Source of the DNA: Methylosinus trichosporium OB3b
Lineage (GTDB): Bacteria > Pseudomonadota > Alphaproteobacteria > Rhizobiales > Beijerinckiaceae
Reading direction: 5' to 3'
Length of the DNA stretch: 64,000 nt
Assembly (NCBI RefSeq): GCF_002752655.1
Contig: NZ_CP023737.1
Coordinates: forward strand, 3,558,001-3,622,000
Shown here: positions 1 to 6,546 of the stretch, piece by piece
Layout: the number at the start of each line of letters is the position of its first letter
Position numbering within the stretch: position 1 is the first letter of the stretch
Translations under genes and position numbers: made by a program
Notes under the pieces: generated by a model
Database searches by the model: none
Told to the model about the DNA's origin: nothing
Seen by the model: only the letters and a program-made list of their open reading frames with translations

Positions 1-524
1 ACCAGCGGAACATGATCCGCCGCCTCTGTCTCGCCGCTATGGACGATGCGCCCGGCTTCGGAGGGCTTGGTCTCGATGGCGATGTCGCAATTGCGCCCGA
101 CGGCGAAATTCGGGCCGAGGCCGACGGCGAGCCCGGCGAGATGGCGCAGATCGGGCGTGGCGCGATATTTCTGCATCCGCGCATCGACCAGCGCGTCGGG
201 CGCACGCAGCGCGACGAGATCGTGGAATTGCAGCGGCGTGACCGCGATATGGGCCGAATAGTCGAGAATGGCGAGCAGCTCCAACGCCGTCTCGGCGCGT
301 TCGCTGGTCACTCCGTCGAGCGTGATCCTCTCGCCATAGAGAGTGTCATGGAAGGCCATCTGCCGCCGGATGACCGGAGGGAAGGAATCATGGCTCAGCA
401 CGACGGCCCAGCCGATGCGATGCATATGGACGGCGACCGCCGAAGCGATCTCATTCGTCCCCAAAATGACGACCAGCGGACGCTTGCGTCGCGGCTGGGC
501 GTCCGGGTCTTCCGGCGCGCGCAT
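1..524 (-). CDS. Molybdenum-hydroxylase accessory protein, YqeB/EF2563-like (partial)
   Basis: The reading frame is open from an ATG at 524 to the left edge, so only the first ~174 residues are present. A perfect AGGAGG lies 5 bases upstream of the ATG. The N-terminus has a nucleotide-binding-like strand-turn-helix (PLVVILGTNEIASAVA) followed by HRIGWAVVLSH. Later comes LGPNFAVGRNCDIAIET, which resembles the LGPGFxAGxDCHAVIET signature of YqeB/EF2563 proteins. These are thought to help mature molybdenum hydroxylases and are related to XdhC. The family is assigned from motif memory. The partner hydroxylase would lie outside the window. Confidence 0.6.
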   Translation of the reverse strand, partial: MRAPEDPDAQPRRKRPLVVILGTNEIASAVAVHMHRIGWAVVLSHDSFPPVIRRQMAFHDTLYGERITLDGVTSERAETALELLAILDYSAHIAVTPLQFHDLVALRAPDALVDARMQKYRATPDLRHLAGLAVGLGPNFAVGRNCDIAIETKPSEAGRIVHSGETEAADHVPL

Positions 525-698
525 GAATTCCTCCTGATCCGCAAAGAAGGAAAGCAAGCCCTGCGCCAGCGCGAAAATCGGAAAACACCCTTCGAAAACA
601 GGGGTCTGACCAAAGCGTGCGGCGCCGCGCCGGCAGGCGCCAGCTATATTGTCGCGGATATAACACGAGCAAAGCGCGAAACGCGACAATCCGTCCAT
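525..698. other. Intergenic stretch between two minus-strand genes
   Basis: This stretch of about 170 bases separates the luciferase-like gene from the molybdenum-hydroxylase accessory gene. I see no convincing ORF on either strand. The only structure noted is a GC-rich stretch with short inverted pieces. Confidence 0.3.
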
Positions 699-1670
699 TC
701 AGTCCACAGGAAGGCGCAGACGGATCTCGTCGACGAAGGCGGCGAGGCAGCGCTTCACCGTGTCGAATTGCGCCGAGGTCGGAATGACGGCGATTCCATG
801 CACGCCGAGCTCCTCGTTCAGCCGGTTCACATGCGCCGCGACCTCCTTATAGTCGCCGACGAGCGACATCGACAGCAGCGCCTGCGGGTCGAGCTCGCCG
901 CTCCCGGCGCGGTCGCGCCGCTTCATCTGCTCGCAGAACGCCTCGAGATAGGGCGTGGCGATCGAGATCGCCTCGTCGCGGCCGGAGGTCGCGAAGCCGA
1001 AGCGCGCCAGCACCAGGCGCGGATCGCCCTCCGGCGCCTCCTCGCGATAGATCGCCAGCATCTGGCGCAGCCGCTCCTCGGTGCAGGTGGCCGAGGCCAT
1101 GAGGCCATAGCCCTTGCGCGCGGCGAGCCGAATCGTGCTGTCGGTGGTGGTGGCGATCCAGGTGGGGATCGGCTGCTCCGGCCGCGGCGCGAGAGTCAAT
1201 TTGTCGACGTCGAAGAACTTGCCCTTATGCGTGACGTCCGTTTCCTTCAGCAGGCGCTGCACCAGCTCCAGCGCCTCGAGCCCGCGCTCGGCGAGGTCGG
1301 CCGGCTCGACGCCGAAACGCTTGGCGTCGTCCCCGAAGGCGGCGCCGCTGGCGACGCCGAAATTGAAGCGGCCCTTGGTGAGCAGATCGATGCTGGCGAC
1401 ATCCTCGGCGAGCTGGATCGGATCGCGCAGCGCCGGCAGATAAGCGGCGGAGCCGACGCGCGCGCGCATGGTGACGCCGGCGGCGTAGCCGAGCATCACC
1501 GAAGTGGCGCCGCTCGGCCAGCGATCGTCGAAATGCTGCTCGCCGACCCAGATGTCGTCGAAGCGCATGCGCTCGGCCTCGCGCACCAGAATGAGCTGGC
1601 GCGTCAAGGCGCGGCCGTCCTCGAGGGTGGGATTGTCGAACAGGCACAGATAGCCAAATCTCGGATTCAT
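699..1670 (-). CDS. LLM-class (luciferase-like) flavin-dependent oxidoreductase
   Basis: The protein has 323 residues and the bacterial luciferase-like TIM-barrel pattern. It begins with a strand MNPRFGYLCLFDNP, then REAERMRFDDIWVGEQHF, a central GRFNFGVASGA segment, and PRPEQPIPTWIATTT. This family uses reduced FMN or F420 for monooxygenation or hydride transfer. The substrate cannot be told from the sequence. The ATG at 1670 is chosen because GGAG lies 7 bases upstream and homologous proteins start just before this strand. An upstream extension to 1823 runs through low-complexity sequence and is unlikely to be translated. It is followed on the same strand by the molybdenum-hydroxylase accessory gene. 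Confidence 0.85.
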   Translation of the reverse strand: MNPRFGYLCLFDNPTLEDGRALTRQLILVREAERMRFDDIWVGEQHFDDRWPSGATSVMLGYAAGVTMRARVGSAAYLPALRDPIQLAEDVASIDLLTKGRFNFGVASGAAFGDDAKRFGVEPADLAERGLEALELVQRLLKETDVTHKGKFFDVDKLTLAPRPEQPIPTWIATTTDSTIRLAARKGYGLMASATCTEERLRQMLAIYREEAPEGDPRLVLARFGFATSGRDEAISIATPYLEAFCEQMKRRDRAGSGELDPQALLSMSLVGDYKEVAAHVNRLNEELGVHGIAVIPTSAQFDTVKRCLAAFVDEIRLRLPVD

Positions 1671-2159
1671 CACACAGCTCCAACGGGTCCCGGCAATCGG
1701 GAGGTGCAACAACCGAGCCGGAGGGGGCGGGGCGGGCCCTTTGCCGCCCCGTCCAGAGAAACTCTCGTTGTTTCCATTATTTGCATATTCGGCGCGGAGC
1801 GCGGTCCGTCGCAAATCCGACACGTCCGCGCGCGTCGCGGCGAAGGCGCCGCCGAAGATGTGCGCTTTCGACAGGCAAATTCGCGTATGCGGAGGCCGCC
1901 TTGACTTCCGCCGCTCGGGCGCTTAGCAACCCAGCGTCCGGTCGAGGCGAGAGCTTCCGCCGGCGCGCACCCGTGGCCGTCCTCGTGATCTTCGTCCGAG
2001 GAGGGCCTGTCGGCCGGATCATCCGGCAGAGGAGGGCGCGTTCTTTCGACGCTGAGGAAATGTCCCTCGGCGCGGGAACGTGGTTCGGCGCAGCTCGCCC
2101 TCGAAGGGCGGGAGCGGCGTGCTTTTCCCGTGCGAGGGCGCGAGAACAGGACGCAGCAA
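1671..2159. other. Intergenic region and rpsD leader
   Basis: About 490 bases lie between the divergent luciferase-like gene and rpsD. Open frames exist on both strands but are arginine-rich shadows typical of high-GC DNA, without a ribosome-binding site or recognisable family. A GC-rich hairpin (CGGGGCGG ... CCGCCCCG) lies near 1729-1752. The rest probably holds the two promoters and a long rpsD 5' leader. No known leader motif was recognised. Confidence 0.35.
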
Positions 2160-2777
2160 GTGACGAAACGCGCTGAATCAAAGTACAAGCTCGACCGCCG
2201 ACTCGGTCAGAACATCTGGGGCCGCCCGAAGAGCCCGGTGAACCGCCGCGAATATGGCCCCGGCCAGCACGGCCAGCGCCGCAAGGGCAAGCTCTCGGAC
2301 TTCGGCACGCAGCTGAAAGCCAAGCAGAAGCTCAAGGGCTATTACGGCAACATCTCCGAGAAGCAGTTCCGCAAATATTATGCGGAGGCCATCCGCCTCA
2401 AGGGCGACTCGGGAGACAATCTGATCGGCCTGCTCGAGCGCCGCCTCGACGCCGTGGTCTATCGCGCCAAATTCGTGCCGACCGTCTTCGCCGCCCGCCA
2501 GTTCATCAACCACGGCCACATCAGGGTGAACGGCCGCCGGGTGAACATCCCCTCCTATCTCGTCAAGCTCGACGATGTGGTCGAGGTGAAGGAGAGCTCC
2601 AAGCAGGCGATCACCGTGCTCGAATCGGTGGCTCTCGGCGAGCGCGACGTGCCCGACTATTATGAGGTCGATCACAATAAGATGACCGCGAAGCTGAACC
2701 GCGTTCCGCTGCCGAACGAGGTGCCCTATCCGGTGCAGATGGAGCCCAATCTGGTCATCGAGTTCTATTCGCGCTGA
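2160..2777 (+). CDS. rpsD: 30S ribosomal protein S4 (uS4)
   Basis: Primary 16S rRNA-binding protein that nucleates 30S assembly. The GTG at 2160 gives 205 residues, the usual uS4 length, and the typical alphaproteobacterial opening [20 protein letters not shown]. An ATG 30 bases upstream would add ten residues absent from the family. The S4 RNA-binding domain is at about residues 95-155 ([15 protein letters not shown], then [17 protein letters not shown]). A strong hairpin terminator follows, so it is probably transcribed alone. Confidence 0.97.
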   Translation: MTKRAESKYKLDRRLGQNIWGRPKSPVNRREYGPGQHGQRRKGKLSDFGTQLKAKQKLKGYYGNISEKQFRKYYAEAIRLKGDSGDNLIGLLERRLDAVVYRAKFVPTVFAARQFINHGHIRVNGRRVNIPSYLVKLDDVVEVKESSKQAITVLESVALGERDVPDYYEVDHNKMTAKLNRVPLPNEVPYPVQMEPNLVIEFYSR

Positions 2778-2801
2778 TCGCTGCGCGCATCCGCGAGTCC
2801 A

Positions 2802-2827
2802 GGGCGTCCCTTCGGGGACGCCCTTTT
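2802..2827 (+). terminator. Rho-independent terminator of rpsD
   Basis: Near-perfect stem GGGCGTCC/GGACGCCC closed by a short CTTCG-type loop and followed by TTTT. It begins 24 bases after the rpsD stop codon. Confidence 0.85.
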
Positions 2828-2843
2828 CGCTTGACCATTATAA

Positions 2844-2856
2844 ATAGGAGTCCTAT
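2844..2856. promoter_or_regulatory. Palindromic operator candidate in the MarR gene promoter
   Basis: Perfect inverted repeat ATAGGA-g-TCCTAT. It sits between a -35-like TTGACC (2831-2836) and a -10-like TATCTT (2854-2859), 17 bases apart, and ends 9 bases before the MarR start codon. Such a position fits autoregulation by the MarR protein. If this -10 is right, the mRNA would be nearly leaderless. Confidence 0.55.
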
Positions 2857-2865
2857 CTTTTTTCC

Positions 2866-3603
2866 ATGACGCCCTTCGACGCCCTTTCCACTCCTCTTCC
2901 TCGTCGTCTCCGCGAAGGGCTGGACCGCATCGGCGCGGTGCTGCGGGCCGAGCGCTGGGGCGCCGCCGAGGGCGCCGCGCTCACGCCCACCCAGCTCGAC
3001 GCTCTGACCTTCCTCGTCGCGCGCGGCGACCAGGGCGCACGGCTGCGCGCCGTCGCCGATCATCTCGCCGTGTCGCAGCCGACCGCCACCGATTCGGTCG
3101 CCGCGCTGGCGCGCAAGGGGCTGATCGCCAAATCGCCCGACCCCGAGGATGCGCGCGCCGTCCGCCTGCGCGCCACCGCCGCCGGCCGCGCGGCGTCCCT
3201 CGCCGCGCAGACCGAGGATTCGGCGATCGAGCGCGCGCTGGCGACGCTGCTGGCGAGCGAGCAGGAGCAATTGCTCCGCCTCGTCATCAAGACCATTCGC
3301 GCGCTGCAGGAGGCCGAGGCGATCGCGCCGCAGCGGCTCTGCGTCGGCTGCCGGCATTTTCGTCCGTTCGTGCATGAGGATGCGGAGCTGCCGCATCATT
3401 GCGCCCTGGTCGACGCGGCTTTCGGCGGACGCCATCTGCGGCTCGACTGCCCCGAGCAGGAGGAGGCGCCGCCGGCGCAGCGCGACGCCGCCTGGGCGCT
3501 GTTTCTGCGCGCTGCTCCCCGGCTGAGCGCGCGCGAAGCTTCCCGGGGCGGCGTCCCCGGGACAAACCGGCCCGCCGCGGCGGGCCCAAAACTGGAGGAC
3601 TGA
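2866..3603 (+). CDS. MarR-family winged-helix regulator with a C-terminal four-cysteine segment
   Basis: The protein has 245 residues. Residues ~35-115 form a MarR winged helix: LTPTQLDALTFLVARG, then LAVSQPTATDSVAALARKG as the recognition helix, then the wing SPDPEDARAVRLRAT. Typical MarR proteins end near 150 residues. This one continues with C159-x2-C162-x-H164, H177-H178-C179 and C195, which could bind a metal, zinc or an Fe-S cluster, or act as a thiol switch. A palindrome overlaps its promoter. It is followed after 4 bases by a CPVC thioredoxin-fold protein, suggesting a joint redox role. The last ~30 residues are low complexity. Confidence 0.8.
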   Translation: MTPFDALSTPLPRRLREGLDRIGAVLRAERWGAAEGAALTPTQLDALTFLVARGDQGARLRAVADHLAVSQPTATDSVAALARKGLIAKSPDPEDARAVRLRATAAGRAASLAAQTEDSAIERALATLLASEQEQLLRLVIKTIRALQEAEAIAPQRLCVGCRHFRPFVHEDAELPHHCALVDAAFGGRHLRLDCPEQEEAPPAQRDAAWALFLRAAPRLSAREASRGGVPGTNRPAAAGPKLED

Positions 3604-3607
3604 GGCA

Positions 3608-3844
3608 ATGGCTCGGAAAGCGACCTTCTATCACGCCGGCTGCCCCGTCTGCGCGGATGCGGAGACCGCCTTCGCGCAGGCTCTCGACAAGGATGCGTTC
3701 GACGTCGAGATCGTTCATCTCGGCGAGGACAAGTCGCGCCTGCGCGAGGCCGAGGCGGCCGGGGTGAAATCGGTGCCCGCCTTCGTCATCGACGGGCGCG
3801 CCTATCACATCAATTTCGGCGCGGATCTCGCCGCGCTGAAATAA
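3608..3844 (+). CDS. Small thioredoxin/glutaredoxin-fold protein (CPVC)
   Basis: The protein has 78 residues. It starts with a beta strand and an active-site-like motif, HAGCPVCADAE (C12, C15). A later VKSVPAFVIDGRAY supplies the cis-proline (VPA) of thioredoxin folds. No signal peptide is seen, so it is cytoplasmic. It begins 4 bases after the cysteine-bearing MarR gene behind GGAGGACTGAGG, so the two are almost certainly co-transcribed and may be functionally linked. The function is not known. It could be a thiol reductase or a glutaredoxin-like metal handler. Confidence 0.75.
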   Translation: MARKATFYHAGCPVCADAETAFAQALDKDAFDVEIVHLGEDKSRLREAEAAGVKSVPAFVIDGRAYHINFGADLAALK

Positions 3845-3883
3845 ACGCGCTATTGCTCCTGCGCTGTCACTTGAAGCGAACTC

Positions 3884-3916
3884 GCCTCGCCGGGCCGGCC
3901 CCGCGCGAGGCCTTTT
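3884..3916 (+). terminator. Rho-independent terminator
   Basis: Stem GCCTCG ... CGAGGC with an extra GC-rich inner pairing and a trailing CTTTT, after the MarR/thioredoxin-fold pair. A near-identical hairpin occurs before trpF at 42198. It ends only 10 bases before the MOSC start, so that gene needs a very short leader or a later start. Confidence 0.6.
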
Positions 3917-3926
3917 CGAGGGCAAA

Positions 3927-4619
3927 ATGGTTTCCGTTTCGATCGAGACGATGTTCGCCGCGCATTCGCTGTTCCCGCTCGGGCCGCGCGCTGCGCCGAG
4001 CGGCATCGGCAAGAGCGTCGCGCCGCCGCCTTGGCGCATCACGCGCACCGGACTCGACGGCGACCGCCAGGGAGATCTCGTCAATCACGGCGGCGAGGAG
4101 AAGGCGCTGCATCATTATCCGCGCGATCATTATGCGCGCTGGTTCGGCGAGGAGCCGGCGCTCGCCGCGGCGCTGGCCGAAGCCCCCGCCTTCGGCGAGA
4201 ATATCTCCACTTTCGGGATCACAGAGCAGGATGTCTGTGTCGGCGACGTGTTCGCGCTCGGCGCGGCGCGCCTGCAGGTGAGCCAGGGGCGCCAGCCCTG
4301 CTGGAAGCTCAACGAGCGCTTTCAGCGCAAGGATATGGCGCGCCGGGTGCAGGACAGCGGCCGCACCGGCTGGTATTATCGCGTGCTCGGCGAGGGGGCC
4401 GTGCAGCCCGGCGACCGGCTCGAGCTGATCGAGCGGCCGCTGCCCGACTGGCCGGTGCTGCGCCTCAACGAGCTGCTCTACCGCCGCATGCTGGATTTCG
4501 ATGCGCTGGAACAGATGACGCAGCTGCCGCAGCTCGCCGCGCCCTGGCGCGAGCTCGCGTCCCGCCGTCTCCTGCGCCGCAAGGTCGAGGACTGGTCGTC
4601 GCGCCTCGAAGGGGCGTGA
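3927..4619 (+). CDS. MOSC domain protein (YiiM-like)
   Basis: The protein has 230 residues. The MOSC core includes GLDGDRQGDLVNHGGEEKALHHYP near the N-terminus, AFGENISTFG, and the conserved cysteine in QGRQPCWKLNERF (about residue 125). A C-terminal helical tail matches the '3-alpha' domain of YiiM-type proteins. These bind molybdenum cofactor and reduce N-hydroxylated substrates. The ATG at 3927 has only a weak GAGGG upstream and abuts a terminator. An ATG at residue 9 is an alternative start. It probably depends on the same Moco pool as the gene at the left edge. Confidence 0.85.
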   Translation: MVSVSIETMFAAHSLFPLGPRAAPSGIGKSVAPPPWRITRTGLDGDRQGDLVNHGGEEKALHHYPRDHYARWFGEEPALAAALAEAPAFGENISTFGITEQDVCVGDVFALGAARLQVSQGRQPCWKLNERFQRKDMARRVQDSGRTGWYYRVLGEGAVQPGDRLELIERPLPDWPVLRLNELLYRRMLDFDALEQMTQLPQLAAPWRELASRRLLRRKVEDWSSRLEGA

Positions 4620-4632
4620 CGCCTCTTTCCCG

Positions 4633-4689
4633 GGCCCCTCACCTCACCTCACCTCTCCCCGCGAGCGGGGCGAGGTGAGGTGAGGGGCC
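4633..4689. terminator. Long inverted repeat between convergent genes
   Basis: Arms rich in CCTCACCTCACC and GGTGAGGTGAGG flank a CCCCGC-gag-GCGGGG tip. One CTCAC unit is extra on the left arm. It lies between the convergent MOSC and CrtI-like genes, so it is probably a bidirectional terminator or a repetitive palindromic element. Confidence 0.6.
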
Positions 4690-4710
4690 TGGGCGAGCTC
4701 GCGAAACGTG

Positions 4711-6279
4711 TCACCCGCCCGCCAGCTCGGCTCCCGCCAGCTTCGCCGCTTCCGCCCCCGACAGCATGGCGCCATTGAAGCCATGCTCGCCGCCGAAGGC
4801 CGAAGACAGATAGAGCCCCGGCACCGGCGTGCGCGGGGTGCGCGGAAAGCCCGAGAGGATCGACTCGGTCGGCGGCAGCGAGGCGAAGCCATAGACCGCG
4901 CCGTCCGGCGTGTTGAGATAGCCCGCCATGGATTGCGCATTGAGCAGCGTGCGCTCCTGCACGAGGCCCGAGAAGCCCGGATAATCGCGCTCGAGCCGCG
5001 CCTGCAGCGCGTCGAGCCATTGCTCGCGCCGCGCCCGCGCGTCGTCGCGCGAGAGCCCCCGCCAATTGTCCATCCGATCGAGCCCGAGCACGCTGAGCAG
5101 GATCGGCGTCTCCTCCCACAGCCCCGAATCGATGGCGCTGAAATTGGCGATTCCATAGGCCGGCAGCGGACCCTTCGGCGCATCGGCGAGCAGGCTCGCG
5201 CCGGCGCCGTAATCGTCGAAGCGGCGCATCTCCGCCGGCAGCACGATGCTCGAATAATCGGCGAGGCCGATGGTCTGCGGCTTGGCGGAGAGGCCGTAAT
5301 GCGCGCAGAACAGCGAGGTCGACAGCGCCCGCGTCCCGAAGGCCTCGCCCATCGCCGCGCGCGCCGCCTCCGGCAGCAGATCGGCGGCGACATTCGGCCC
5401 GCAATTGGCGAGCACCGCGCGCGCGGTGACGCGCTCCTCGTCCTCGCCGGATTTGCGCGCCACATGGCGGACGGCGACGGGGCGGCCCTCGCCGTCGAGC
5501 TCGATGGCGCTCGCATTGCGGCCGAGCTTCACCACGCCGCCGGCCTTGGTGATCGTCTTGGCGAGCTTGAGGCTCAGCTGCCGCGAGCCTCCTTTGATAT
5601 AGGCGCCGCCCGAGCCGATATAGCCGCCCTGCGCCAGCGCATAGAAGACGAACCACATGCGCTTCGGATCATCGCCATAATAGAAGAGATTGGCGGCGAG
5701 CGCGGCCTTCAGCCCCTCCTCCTCGCCGAACTCGCGCGCGAGCACATCGGAGAGCGAGGCGCGCCAGTCGGCGGCGACCGGCGCGATCTCCGCTAGTCCC
5801 TTCGCCAGTCTGGCGATGGAGCGCTCCTCGCGCGCGGCGGAGAGATTCCACAAGGAATCCTGGATCTGATCGATGCGGTCGAGAAAGGAATGGATCGCCT
5901 TGGCCTTGGCGGGAAAGCGCGCCGACAGCGCGTCCTTGGCCGCGGCGAAGCCGACCGGCAGAGTGAAGGGCTCGTCCAGCGGCCCGCCGCTCACCGTGTA
6001 GAGCGGCCCGGTCGGAATCCATTCGATCTCGTTCAGAATGCCGAGCTCGTCCAGGATGCGGTGCTTGACGTCGCGCGGATCGCGCGGGTCGGAAGTCTGA
6101 TGCAGCGAGGCCTCGACCGTCAGCGAGCCGACCTTATAGACCGAGGCGGCGCCGCCGAGGCTGAAATTGCGCTCGATCAGGCAGACGCCATAGCCTTGCT
6201 TGGCGAGCAGCGCCCCCGCGGTCAGGCCGCCGAGGCCCGAGCCGATCACCACCACATCGAATTGCTTTGCTTCCGCCAC
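4711..6279 (-). CDS. Phytoene-desaturase-like FAD-dependent oxidoreductase
   Basis: The protein has 522 residues. It opens with the Rossmann FAD motif VVIGSGLGGLTAGALLAKQG and ERNFSLGGAASVYKVG, typical of the CrtI/RetSat (carotenoid desaturase/isomerase) superfamily. The C-terminal FAD motif GLYLSSAFGGEHGFNGAMLSG is intact. No crtB or other carotenoid gene is adjacent, so the substrate is open: a carotenoid, retinol-like lipid or other polyene. It is a stand-alone minus-strand gene. Confidence 0.82.
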   Translation of the reverse strand: MAEAKQFDVVVIGSGLGGLTAGALLAKQGYGVCLIERNFSLGGAASVYKVGSLTVEASLHQTSDPRDPRDVKHRILDELGILNEIEWIPTGPLYTVSGGPLDEPFTLPVGFAAAKDALSARFPAKAKAIHSFLDRIDQIQDSLWNLSAAREERSIARLAKGLAEIAPVAADWRASLSDVLAREFGEEEGLKAALAANLFYYGDDPKRMWFVFYALAQGGYIGSGGAYIKGGSRQLSLKLAKTITKAGGVVKLGRNASAIELDGEGRPVAVRHVARKSGEDEERVTARAVLANCGPNVAADLLPEAARAAMGEAFGTRALSTSLFCAHYGLSAKPQTIGLADYSSIVLPAEMRRFDDYGAGASLLADAPKGPLPAYGIANFSAIDSGLWEETPILLSVLGLDRMDNWRGLSRDDARARREQWLDALQARLERDYPGFSGLVQERTLLNAQSMAGYLNTPDGAVYGFASLPPTESILSGFPRTPRTPVPGLYLSSAFGGEHGFNGAMLSGAEAAKLAGAELAGG

Positions 6280-6423
6280 GACCGCGCCTTTCGCTTGCGA
6301 TTTATCGGCTCGCGCGAGCTTACTCGTTGTCGGGCCGAGTTCAAAGGCGGCCGGCCGCCAGCTTTACAATGAGCCGGGAATTTCCTAGGTGGCTCTGCGT
6401 CACATGAATTCGACGTGTTTCGC

Positions 6424-6493
6424 GAAGAGCGAGTCTGAAGACTCGCGGTCCGAGCGCGGCCCCTTGGACCGCGAGCCTTGAGGCTCGCTCTTC
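6424..6493. repeat. REP-type palindromic repeat, complete copy
   Basis: Two convergent copies of a unit (GAAGAGCGAG..., GACTCGCGGTCC and GGACCGCGAGCC, GGCTCGCTCTTC) form a nested inverted repeat. Related copies lie at 9426-9483, 22776-22794, 35619-35656 and 57201-57223. Confidence 0.7.
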
Positions 6494-6546
6494 TCGGAAC
6501 CGAGAATCGGAAAACGTGCTCCTCAGGCGAAAGCGAACGAGAGCGG

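Noticed and set aside
12..1904. A 630-residue open frame on the plus strand across the left end
   Set aside because: It is an antisense shadow of the molybdenum-hydroxylase accessory gene and the luciferase-like gene; its product is Arg/Ala/Gly-rich and matches no family.
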